Assembly (NCBI RefSeq): GCF_000003605.2
Contig: NW_003106597.1
Location: 197,579 to 229,973, forward strand
DNA length: 32,395 bases
Direction of reading: 5' to 3'
DNA from: Saccoglossus kowalevskii
Lineage: Eukaryota; Hemichordata; Enteropneusta; Harrimaniidae
Part shown: in pieces, positions 22,201 through 28,004 of the stretch
Numbering within the stretch: the first letter of the stretch is position 1
Layout: each line of letters begins with the position of its first letter
Made by a program: the position numbers and the translations under genes
Notes under the pieces: generated by a model
Database searches by the model: none
What the model saw: the letters and a program-made list of their open reading frames with translations, nothing else
What the model was told of the DNA's origin: nothing

Positions 22201-23259
22201 CTTGGTCGACTAGACCACCCCATCATTCAGAGGAACTTCGAAATGCTTGATCCAGGTAATATTTAACTCCTATATTAAAAACCTTTCACATAGAAACATT
22301 CAGTTTATGCTTAAGAAAGTGAGTAAACACGTGTACACTTATGGAGTGTATGCAATTAGAAACAATGGTTGAACTACAATTGTAGTGTATAGCAGTAATG
22401 ATGTGTGTTAATTTAATTGTATATGTGGTTACTAGGCTACCGGGCATATCTTGGCTTTCTGAGGGTGGAGGAGGCGCACTGTAATCCTACAGTGGTGGCA
22501 TTCTGTCAGTTATTGGTGGATAACATGCAGAGGAAAGAGCACATTCGAGGTATGACGAAGGCACGCGATAACTTTTAGGCATTTACACACATGTCATATC
22601 AAACTTGAAACGCACCATATGGTATTGTCTATTTGTGCACGTCCATACATTCTCTGTTAATATTTATTAGAGTTGAGTTGAGTTTATAATTATTTCACTT
22701 CATTAGTTATCACAGTGTCTTATACAAAATCACTTTCTGTACATTTGCATGTAATGTCAAACAAGCATATACAAACAATTAACATTAAATAATTATCGAG
22801 ATTTTAACCTAAATATATGATTGCATTAATGCCGTGATCATGAAACATAATAGTATCTTTTCTTGTTTTGTAACATATTTAATACATGGCTGTGTGCCAT
22901 AAATGCCCAAAATAATAACTCGTATTGTTTATTTATTGTTTTTTTAGAAGTATTCATACCTGACCATTGCAATAAATGGCATGTTTTCTTTCTGTTATTA
23001 AAGCCTGCCACCAAGAAACATTAATTTTATGAGTATAAATCAATGTAATAATTTGTTTTGTTTTATTCTAGGTCAATCAACACATGTATTGTCCATATCG
23101 AGACACGCTGGTATACTGACAAAACGATGCAGAAACCGTTGGCTTGTTGGTTATACCTTGATACATAATCCATCATTAGCACTTTCAAGAACATTTCAAC
23201 GACAAAAACAAAGTGACAATGCGTTCAACCCTGTTCGGTTCAATAATTATATTTGCTAA
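975..23259 (+). CDS. STRA6: STRA6-like multipass membrane protein (retinol transporter/receptor family), 17 exons
   Basis: Spliced CDS: 975-1246, 5653-5704, 9412-9500, 9886-10022, 12482-12655, 12895-12998, 13641-13711, 13912-14050, 14187-14334, 14430-14505, 14653-14728, 15049-15097, 21000-21117, 21476-21577, 22092-22255, 22436-22549, 23072-23259. The sum is 2073 nt, giving 690 aa plus stop with all phases consistent; human STRA6 is about 667 aa. Diagnostic family matches include GLPTPVNLLDEHR near residues 134-146, the W-P...L-Q...G...NRR block (502-537), MLDPGYRAYLGFLRVE (587-602) and RNRWLVGYTLIHNPSL near the C-terminus. Hydrophobic segments recur along the protein, as in the nine-TM STRA6 fold of the plasma membrane. 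The family moves retinol across membranes. The vertebrate RBP4-binding motif is not recognisable here. Poly(A) signals AATAAA follow at 23346 and 23355. Whether it is nearer STRA6 or RBPR2/STRA6L cannot be told. Confidence 0.9.
3269..4103. mobile_element. Non-autonomous DNA transposon-like element with ~70-bp TIRs in STRA6-like intron 1
   Basis: Left arm 3269-3341 and right arm 4038-4103 are imperfect inverted copies. Outer ends share CGGGTTGTTCCTAC; inner parts share TATATCTAGTA and GTATCAATCT. The ~695-bp interior has no transposase-like reading frame. No target-site duplication could be assigned, so the superfamily is unknown. Confidence 0.6.
4855..4985. repeat. Dispersed repeat copy 1 (GTTGCC.TGGCAAC family)
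   Basis: Contains taggaggtaaaa, a ggttgccttggcaacggt core, an oligo-T run and acccaactaga. A related copy lies at 5168-5290 in the same orientation. It is intronic and non-coding. The near-palindromic GTTGCC(A/T)TGGCAAC core is its most conserved part. Confidence 0.6.
5168..5290. repeat. Dispersed repeat copy 2 (GTTGCC.TGRCAAC family)
   Basis: Same order of blocks as the copy ~310 bp upstream: taggagata, T/A-rich, gttgccatgacaacggt, caggattttttt, cgcccaactaga. A tail with aaataaataaat and ctagcggagcggagtc (near 5320-5401) may belong to the same element. Confidence 0.55.
5653..5704 (+). CDS. STRA6: STRA6-like exon 2 (Cys-rich junction before TM1)
   Basis: A 52-nt exon between tttttcag and gtaagt encodes GDCGDYIESACMYIMPVS (residues 91-108). 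It aligns with the C...Y.AC...S segment just before TM1 of vertebrate STRA6. It is far too short to be found as an ORF. Phases match exons 1 and 3. Confidence 0.85.
8055..8262. repeat. Diverged direct repeat, copy A (STRA6-like intron 2)
   Basis: Shares blocks with 8648-8971: gaaattgtctt..., gtgtggggatttgaatg..., tgctcgcgcc.ca...gtga and a ctgtgtttgtcaa end. Overlapping open frames on both strands show no consistent protein signal. Probably two decayed copies of one mobile or duplicated sequence. Confidence 0.45.
8648..8971. repeat. Diverged direct repeat, copy B (STRA6-like intron 2)
   Basis: Blocks ggaattgtcttgtcat, gtgtcggtttgaatg, ctgctcgcgccacat and agtgttgacaa follow the same order as copy A, with an extra ~115 bp in the middle. 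A 120-codon open frame crosses it, but the frame is not shared with copy A, so coding is not claimed. Confidence 0.45.
9412..9500 (+). CDS. STRA6: STRA6-like exon 3 (TM1 and first intracellular loop)
   Basis: Encodes residues 109-138: hydrophobic AIVILVLSYIVG followed by a basic GRK turn, then GLPT, which begins the conserved GLPxPV(N/D)(L/F)L motif. Acceptor ttatttcacag, donor gtaagt. Confidence 0.92.
9886..10022 (+). CDS. STRA6: STRA6-like exon 4 (PVNLLDEHR motif, TM2)
   Basis: Starts with the base completing Thr138, then PVNLLDEHRCRLGHVFAFG (139-157), aligning with the human PVDFLAGDR region and the following TM. The donor is gtaagt at 10023. The neighbouring GT at 10021 would create an immediate TAA on joining to exon 5, so 10023 is chosen. 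Confidence 0.9.
10023..12481. other. STRA6-like intron 4
   Basis: A 2.46-kb intron. No conserved STRA6 segment is missing between the flanking exons. A weak internal repetition near 11750-11910 (accaaattt..., tatgcaaatt blocks twice) is probably a decayed dispersed repeat. Nothing else recognised. Confidence 0.5.
12482..12655 (+). CDS. STRA6: STRA6-like exon 5 (TM3-TM4)
   Basis: Encodes a YYP-containing hydrophobic segment, a short polar turn (SSNNR) and a second hydrophobic segment ending WYFLLQCEHAPMV. This parallels the ALYYPLAAC...QRAEC region of human STRA6. Only the donor gtatct at 12656 keeps frame into exon 6. The stronger-looking gtatgt at 12652 would leave phase 0, so that site or a missed micro-exon is the alternative. 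Confidence 0.85.
12895..12998 (+). CDS. STRA6: STRA6-like exon 6 (TM5)
   Basis: Encodes YFLMYGAPCQICTVVVIS and RFVYVLMREV (242-266). It aligns without gaps with the human segment from ASLP to LVRSF, including the Pro and, 18 residues on, the Arg. Acceptor gacag, donor gtacgg, phase 0 at the end. Confidence 0.82.
13641..13711 (+). CDS. STRA6: STRA6-like exon 7 (cytosolic linker)
   Basis: After a pyrimidine-rich tract ending ttaag, the exon encodes KEESIPLRQRACFVYVRRLL then SPK. YVRRLLSPK parallels human EYLRNLLCRKK. Donor gtaagt at 13712, phase 2, which fits exon 8 exactly. The other forward frames either hit a stop or break phase. An acceptor 4 nt downstream (ag at 13643-13644) would change the frame, so the first is preferred. 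Confidence 0.78.
13912..14050 (+). CDS. STRA6: STRA6-like exon 8 (W-x-R-V block and next TM)
   Basis: Encodes residues 300-346 with VYWRRVTRTVYKNVPGFRYS followed by a hydrophobic segment, matching human [20 protein letters not shown]. Acceptor gattatag, donor gtaagt. Confidence 0.92.
14187..14334 (+). CDS. STRA6: STRA6-like exon 9 (region equivalent to the RBP-binding loop)
   Basis: Encodes residues 347-395. The segment DLARFMILSGHEDTYKMMKI sits where human STRA6 has the essential Y336/G340/G342 RBP-binding stretch. Here the stretch is shorter and neither the Tyr nor the G-x-G is found. Acceptor gttcag, donor gtaagt, phase 1. Confidence 0.9.
14430..14505 (+). CDS. STRA6: STRA6-like exon 10 (TM segment)
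   Basis: Encodes one strongly hydrophobic helix, VILTLGFTVLLLGIFIINMI, then TSYR, aligning with the human TM that ends LVTHR. Acceptor ctttacag, donor gtatga, phase 2. Confidence 0.9.
14653..14728 (+). CDS. STRA6: STRA6-like exon 11 (cytosolic loop)
   Basis: Encodes RKNLLKMFKGD...PPGSGSPTSLV (421-446), parallel to human RTNLRALHRGA...P. The donor gtatgt at 14729 is preferred over the GT at 14726; both keep phase 0, differing by one Val. Confidence 0.85.
15049..15097 (+). CDS. STRA6: STRA6-like exon 12 (short exon, AGYQ motif)
   Basis: A 49-nt exon encoding VCCLKYAGYQLGYIIL (447-462), the counterpart of human FCWMSFSAYQTAFICLG. Donor gtaaga at 15098. It joins across the 5.9-kb intron 12 in phase with exon 13, making a continuous TM helix. 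Confidence 0.85.
16187..16874 (-). pseudogene. DIRS element tyrosine recombinase relic
   Basis: N-terminal part: IRRLFTTFYNQRSRPRTRKP then PNWDLLIEPLRSAPL (frame 16692-16874). Catalytic part: AHEVR at 16294-16308 (H-x-x-R) and, in another frame, ILRAGFWRMQNVFINYLRDI with NYLRDI at 16187-16204, carrying the W/H and nucleophile-Tyr positions. The frame change between HEVR and the Tyr segment shows decay. This domain separates DIRS elements from LTR retrotransposons with DDE integrases. Confidence 0.8.
17272..17565 (-). pseudogene. DIRS element RNase H / linker relic
   Basis: The frame contains WIDLFATPWNTKPWMLCQS, the DLFATR.N.K...Y.S motif that ends the RNase H region of DIRS-type elements. 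Upstream RNase H catalytic residues could not be traced confidently. Confidence 0.65.
17612..18703 (-). pseudogene. DIRS element reverse transcriptase relic
   Basis: In minus-strand order: GDWSLDAPGSDRGYKIPL (frame 18185-18703), RFDWLASLDLSAAFLHIP (frame 18019-18249, near 18190; the palm A motif where DIRS RTs usually have D.AYLHIP) and YLDDWLL at about 17948-17968 (catalytic YxDD). LVFLGMEFD follows as the downstream RT motif. The three pieces are in different frames, so the enzyme is broken. Confidence 0.82.
18852..19771 (-). pseudogene. DIRS element gag-like region
   Basis: Two minus-strand open frames (19469-19771 and 18852-19265) lie upstream of the RT. The second (137 codons) contains W...LSAQAEMIHHALRAELRP and a Cys-free helical part followed by a basic Lys-rich end, as in DIRS ORF1 proteins. 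The frames are not continuous. Assignment rests on position more than on sequence. Confidence 0.5.
21000..21117 (+). CDS. STRA6: STRA6-like exon 13 (TM)
   Basis: Encodes residues 463-501: a long hydrophobic helix (FFVLEFVIVLLSLMLAYELF) and a loop ending DTLYNI. The last 2 nt combine with the first base of exon 14 to make Trp502. Acceptor tattttcag, donor gtacgt. Confidence 0.9.
21476..21577 (+). CDS. STRA6: STRA6-like exon 14 (WP...NRR block)
   Basis: Encodes W-P-S-G-V-F...LQ...HHVFLQ...LGIDNRR (502-536). It aligns over its full length with the human WPFW...HWVFLE...LTNRR block. Acceptor ctgacag, donor gtaaca. Confidence 0.9.
22092..22255 (+). CDS. STRA6: STRA6-like exon 15 (last TM and juxtamembrane helix)
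   Basis: Starts R-LFHIISFFMYYFNVILG, continues with a basic turn (SRLLRG), and ends NFEMLDPG, matching human RRVLYAATF...PLNVLVG...LDPG. Acceptor tttgcag, donor gtaata. Confidence 0.93.
22436..22549 (+). CDS. STRA6: STRA6-like exon 16 (cytosolic C-terminal segment)
   Basis: Encodes GYRAYLGFLRVEEAHCNPTV then VAFCQLLVDN, the best-conserved stretch of the gene (human [23 protein letters not shown]...LL). Acceptor actag, donor gtatga. Confidence 0.95.
23072..23259 (+). CDS. STRA6: STRA6-like exon 17 (C-terminus and stop)
   Basis: Encodes residues 629-690 including RWLVGYTLIHNPSLALSRTF (human RWGLAYTLLHNPTLQVFRK), a conserved basic amphipathic C-terminal helix, and ends at TAA 23257-23259. Acceptor tattctag. 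AATAAA signals lie at 23346-23351 and 23355-23360. Confidence 0.95.
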
Positions 23260-23360
23260 CTACATAAGCCACGCGACGATTTTATAGCATTTGAGTATTC
23301 TTTTGTATAGGACGTCACGTACCTTTACCAGTAATTATCTTTGTAAATAAAATGAATAAA

Positions 23361-24317
23361 ACAGTCAAGATTAAAGTACAGTGTCCGCGAAGTGCTTTGC
23401 AGAACGTAATGTATTCATCGAAATATAAAGTACTATGTATTGTACGGATGGAGTACAAAGTGACGTTGTACATAATAGACAAAATAATATTTATTTCATT
23501 GTGTAAGTTGGATATGGCATGAATAGCTAATCATATCGTAACATAATTCAGCTTACACTGTTACCTTTAGGTGATATCGGAAAGTGAAATAATACAATCT
23601 ACAGTGAAAGGATCTTAGACATAAGACATATTGCTATAGATGTTAGTGCAAAACGTTCCTGGTATAACGAAAAATCAAAAGTTATTGTAGTGCCATGTTC
23701 ACATGTTTATATTATAATAGTACTTTATTCTTCAAGTGTATTACAAAGACAAATTTAATATGTCTCCCTCGGTTATCTAGCGTTGAACGTCTCTTATGTG
23801 TACCAAACAATAAGTCAGGTCTTAGCTGAGCAATGTTGAAAGCTTATGTACTTGACGTGTTTGCACCATTTGTAATTAAGTATACGTGTACCGGGATTTT
23901 CGTGTTAGACAATTCAGGAAAGATGTTTTCCATTTCGGTAAACTGAGAAGCGACGGATGTCAACTGCTTCTAGGACGAATATGATTAAACAAATAAAGGT
24001 GATAGCATATTTATTATAAAGAAAATGTTATCAGTAACATTGAACAATTACCAAGGGCTACCTTTACCATTTTCTATGTATTATATTATGCTAGCACGTG
24101 GGCCAAAACTTGTATTATGTACATTTCTACTCTCAGTTATTTTATTATATTATATTTTACATTTCGAATTAGATGTCGGTTGAAACGAATGTCATATTTC
24201 AATATCAGTATGAAGAAAATACCACAACTAATTGTTATTTCTACCCATCAAAGCAAGTAATAACAAATTAGAATAACAACACATAAATAAATACACAAGC
24301 AGCCTGTCGGCTGAGAT
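23361..24317. other. Intergenic AT-rich stretch after the STRA6-like gene
   Basis: No coding segment recognised. It lies between the STRA6-like poly(A) signals and the tandem-repeat element. Confidence 0.4.
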
Positions 24318-24917
24318 AGCTCCGCTGCTAGCAATGACATTTCAAATAAAGAACTGAAGATATCACTAAAAATGAACAATACGTATAGTATCACGGCAAT
24401 CAGACTTGCGTTTTTTAAAAGTCAAAAATATCACTTTTTACCAAAAAAGACAAAAATATTCACCACAGTTAGAGAATTGAAGATATCATCACGAAATGAA
24501 CAAATCTGAAAGAGGTCTAGCTGAGGTACGTATATGTATAGTATCAAAGCAATCAGGCTTGCGGTTTTTTAAAAAGAAGTCGAACTTATCAATTTTTACC
24601 CAAAAAACAAACATATTCATTAAAATTAGAGAATTAAAGATATCATCACAAAATGAACAAATGTTGTACCTATATATGTAATATCAAAGCAATAGGACTT
24701 GCGGTTTTTAACAAGAATGACAAAAATATTCACCAAAAATAGGGAATTTTTGACATGAAATGAACATATCTGAGAAAGAACCATCCATTTGCATATCAAA
24801 TTTGAAAACATTCTGACTTGCGGTTTCGAAGAAGAAGCTGAAATTGTAAAGTTGGCGACGACGGACAATCAGTAATATGAACAGCTCCGCTGTGTCGACT
24901 TTGTCTACAGCGGAGCT
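24318..24917. mobile_element. 600-bp element with internal tandem units and terminal hairpin (Helentron/HINE-like)
   Basis: Begins AGCTCCGCTG (24318-24327) and ends CAGCGGAGCT (24908-24917). The last 35 bp form a hairpin (24883-24917) with an 11-bp perfect stem, AGCTCCGCTGT with ACAGCGGAGCT. Inside are four degenerate tandem units carrying CTTGCG at 24405, 24558, 24698 and 24817, spaced 153, 140 and 119 bp. They share tatcaaagcaatcag, a T/A run and gaagatatcatcac...aatgaacaaat. A minisatellite core plus short terminal repeats and a 3' hairpin is the architecture described for non-autonomous Helentrons in bivalves and insects. Class is inferred; structure is seen. Confidence 0.6.
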
Positions 24918-25526
24918 AAAAAATTGTTTAAAGATTACAATAACAAGTAATACACCTCATTTTCCATTCAACTTCTACAAATGAAAATCATAATTCAGGA
25001 ATGTATTTCATCACATATACCTGTACATAATTACACAAAAAGGCTACATTTCATATACTATAACCCGCATATTAACAAGAGCCTCATCATTAAATTTCCG
25101 ATGGTCAAATGCATTGAAGCATTATAATGCCAAATCAATGTCCACGTGATGACAATCTAACGTTAAAAGTTTTGATGCACCTATGAAACGCTTCTTCTCT
25201 GTTTTGTTTTTGAATGATTTGCAGTGTATTTGTGTGTTTTGAAGTCTCATTTATTCTCAGTCGTTGAACATCATACAGTTAAAAGTGTACTTTTGATATA
25301 CATATGTATACATATTGACATCATCTTATTTCATTAATGTTAATGCATCGTACAGCAACATCAACAGAATAATGAGATAATTAGATAAATATAACACAAC
25401 ACAATCATTAGTGATTTCCGTACTCAGCATTTTTCCCCAGAAATGTTCTGACATATACTATTAATAACTCGACTTGTCATGTTGAATTGTGCATGCAACA
25501 TTCACAAAAGTTATGGAAAGTATTGC
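24918..25526. other. Intergenic/3' UTR stretch, no coding signal
   Basis: Searched on the minus strand for the missing C-terminal half of the nucleotidase (the P-I-R-T-Y-L-x-T-A-R and F-D-D motifs). None was seen. Confidence 0.45.
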
Positions 25527-25568
25527 CTAAGGTAAGGCATCATTTACTGTACACGTTGAAAACCGAGG
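25527..25568 (-). CDS. NT5C1A: Nucleotidase-like (minus) putative last exon
   Basis: After atttacag the phase-0 frame gives PRFSTCTVNDALP and TAG. It does not resemble the family's C-terminal region. An AATAAA (plus-strand TTTATT 25250-25255) follows about 270 nt downstream. This is the most doubtful exon of the model. Confidence 0.35.
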   Translation of the reverse strand, partial: PRFSTCTVNDALP

Positions 25569-27095
25569 CTGTAAATAATTTTATATGACAAATGTGGACG
25601 AGAAGCAGTCAATTAGGCCCATGGAATAAATGGATAATAATCATGTAAGTATACCTTGTCCATTGGATCATCAACTTCTGGGTGTGTCGTTTCGCTCACC
25701 TGCTCAGAAGTAGCAAGAAGACTTCCGTTGAAGTACACTGAGAGTTCTTTCATTGGTTCACGTGCATGAATTCTCACTTCAATGGCTGCAATTCCTAAAT
25801 ATATAGATTCTCAGTAAATCATAAAATAAATAAAGGTGTCATGACACAACCTTTTCACTATTGTATCAATATCTGTATCAATAATTCCAGAATTTTTTGT
25901 CATAACTATTGCAAGATAAATGTAACGTTTCAATGTTTGTAATAAGTAATAAGAACAATGAGAATTATTCACTAGTGAAAATCTACGCTCACATACCGTT
26001 ACTGTAAAAATAGCTATCATTTATGAAAACATACATGACTAATATATTATTTTGTCTATGTAACTTGGCAACATTTTCTTGATTATGATTCAACTTACCA
26101 TTTGCTATAGCATTTATCACGTGCGAGTGCTCGGTGCCTAAAAACAACGTAGTATTCCAACTTTTTAGATACGGAATTGGATCAGTACCACCACTTATTG
26201 TTGCACGCTTAAATGTCAAACCTACAATTACGCATACGAATATATGAACTAGTAGAGTAGCAATAGCAACTGATCAAATGTATATGTGATATTGAGGATA
26301 TTGTAGTATATTTATATCTATTTGATATTTGCAATGCCCCTAAGGTGTTTGATTTGTTTAGTGAAATAACAGGTATTCAACATTGTTTTGTGTATCCAGC
26401 TAGAATTAAAGATTGGCAAAATGAAGCATGATGTAATGTTGTATAGAATTTAGAAATATAGTCGTATAGATCGCAACATAGCATAACTTCCTTGTAGATT
26501 TTGGGTTAGATTACCATAGAACTTGATTGAGTTGATGAATCGTACTATTGTATGCTCCAGCTGTGTAACGACCAAAATAAAAACGAACAATTCTTCACGA
26601 TCAGGGTGTCTAATTGATAGGTGTTGATTTATCTTATTTAATGCCTGGAAAAATGAATTGATATTGACATAGGTTAAACAAAGTAACATTGGTTCAATTA
26701 TAAAACGGTTAACAATGATATAAGCTTAATAAAAGTTCTCGAATAACCCTCACGAGTTCGAATGCTTTACCAGGCGTACATGGTGTGTATTCGTGTTCCT
26801 CGTGGTACTTAATAAGAAACGATGCTGAATCCTTGTCTTCCAGTATTCTATTTTCTTCAGACAAATCAAACAAAGCACATGATGACACTGCAATAACAAT
26901 TCGTTTTTCGGTGCGCTGAAACAAACACGTAAATGTCATTTATCGAATATTGACACGTGAAGACAATACAGCACCAATGTCACAGAAGGTAGAGTGTATA
27001 CAATATTCACACAAACATTTTTGTCCGAGTCTGAGCACAATCTCATACTAAAAATGTTTAGGTCAATGAAGATGTATTTTAAATACCTTTGCCAT
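25527..27095 (-). CDS. NT5C1A: Cytosolic 5'-nucleotidase I-like protein, C-terminally truncated, D-x-D motif lost
   Basis: Proposed exons on the minus strand: 27095-27087, 26915-26754 (or to 26748), 26644-26515, 26221-26099, 25794-25655, 25568-25527. This gives about 201-203 aa, against roughly 370 in vertebrate NT5C1A. Family signature: RIVIAVSSCALFDLSEENRI, TPCTPGKAF, the FINSIKFYG block, SGGTDPIPYLKSWNTTLFLG. Where the family has FDGDAVLFSD (HAD nucleophile and acid Asp), this copy reads VYFNGSLLATSEQ, with neither Asp. The C-terminal TYLVTAR and FFDD regions are absent downstream. It is likely a pseudoenzyme or a pseudogene. The partner copy is 0.9 kb away in opposite orientation. Confidence 0.78.
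25655..25794 (-). CDS. NT5C1A: Nucleotidase-like (minus) exon 5 with degenerated catalytic motif
   Basis: Encodes (G)IAAIEVRIHAREPMKELSVY then FNGSLLATSEQVSE...DDPMDK. GIAA is the family's conserved start of this segment, and the D-x-D motif position is F-N-G-S. Open throughout, with a clean acceptor and donor (gtatac), phase 0. Confidence 0.8.
26099..26221 (-). CDS. NT5C1A: Nucleotidase-like (minus) exon 4 (GG-P-x-x-YLK motif)
   Basis: 123 nt, the same length and phase as 30189-30311 of the plus copy. Encodes LTFKRATISGGTDPIPYLKS and WNTTLFLGTEHSHVINAIAN, matching the family TGG(K/N)SPI.YLKA...NLYLSAD block. Donor gtaagt. Confidence 0.88.
26515..26644 (-). CDS. NT5C1A: Nucleotidase-like (minus) exon 3
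   Basis: 130 nt, phase 0 to 1, identical in length and phase to the plus copy's exon at 29487-29616. Encodes ALNKINQHL...FINSIKFYG. The family's conserved MTNNHAQV...RLINSINHYG appears as VVTQLEHTIVRFINSIKFYG, so the NN pair is lost. Confidence 0.85.
26748..26915 (-). CDS. NT5C1A: Nucleotidase-like (minus) exon 2 (IAVSS domain start)
   Basis: Acceptor tgtttcag on the minus strand, then RTEKRIVIAVSSCALFDLSE through CTPGKAFEL(VR). The family has AVSSRALF; the Arg is Cys here. Two phase-0 donors are possible: gtgagg after 26754 (better consensus) or gttatt after 26748 (keeps the family's V-K/R before the next exon). Confidence 0.82.
27087..27095 (-). CDS. NT5C1A: Nucleotidase-like (minus) exon 1: ATG-GCA-AAG
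   Basis: ATGGCAAAG followed by gtattt gives Met-Ala-Lys, phase 0, joining to RTEKRIVIAVSS of exon 2. The plus-strand paralogue also begins M-A-K in its model. This is a start inferred from splice phase and paralogue comparison. Confidence 0.5.
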
Positions 27096-28001
27096 CTTGT
27101 ATCACAGAGTCAATTTGTTCCCAATTATCTGATGTATGTTTTTTTTATTATATAGCTGATTATTGTTTTGCATAACAATGCATTTCACTGAGCCGATGTT
27201 TTTGAAAAATCGGAACTGTATATTATGTCTACTGATATAAACTGCGTGTTAAGATACATATGCAAGCGTGAGAAAATGTTTTTTTACATAGGTTAGATGA
27301 TGACAGATTTAGATTCACACTGTTAACATTTCGGAGCTCATAAGTGGAACATACTACAAAAAAACAATTCATTTTTTAAAACGTTCTGTTCAATTTGCAA
27401 AAAAAATTAAAATTACAAATTATAAAAGTGACGCCATAATCGGGCTGATTATGTGAGAGCTATAGTTATAATGTACTATTTCAATTCGATACTCCACATT
27501 CGATTTACACCACAGAAAGATTGAACTGCTGCAGACACTACCAACATCCCACAAAATGACTCAGTTAAACTCAGCCCATCTAATTATATTTTGCATTCCT
27601 CCTTGTCGCAAAATGCACTCTCGCGACAACTTTGTCAAACGATTTTGGTATGTAATAACAAAGTTACAGATATCGTACTTAAAATACAAATCAGTTGCGG
27701 GAAGCAATATTTCATAATGTCATCATATCATTTTGTCCACGTAAGAATTATTGAACGCGGTTTTATCCTACCGTTGGTAGAATATTGGTATAATTATTTT
27801 GTGATATGATGAGAATATTGTTAAGTCTAGTCATTTCAAAGCAGACCATTCGTATTTTGTCTAATGTGGCTAATTTGATACTATTTTGCATATAATTAAT
27901 GATCCAAATGTGGAATGTTATGAACATGTTATAAATACTTGCTTTATTGGTATAAAATAATGAACGTAAGGCGAATTCATCATTATTTCTGAGTATCTAC
28001 A
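27096..28001. promoter_or_regulatory. Divergent intergenic region between the two nucleotidase-like genes
   Basis: About 900 bp of AT-rich DNA separates the two proposed start codons in head-to-head arrangement, so it should carry both promoters. No TATA box or known operator was identified with confidence. Confidence 0.4.
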
Positions 28002-28004
28002 ATG
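28002..28004 (+). CDS. NT5C1A: Nucleotidase-like (plus) possible ATG-only exon
   Basis: ATG directly followed by gttagt; spliced to 28172 it gives M-AKINNIVIAVSS, parallel to M-A-K in the minus copy. No other ATG in frame lies next to exon 2. Speculative. Confidence 0.35.
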
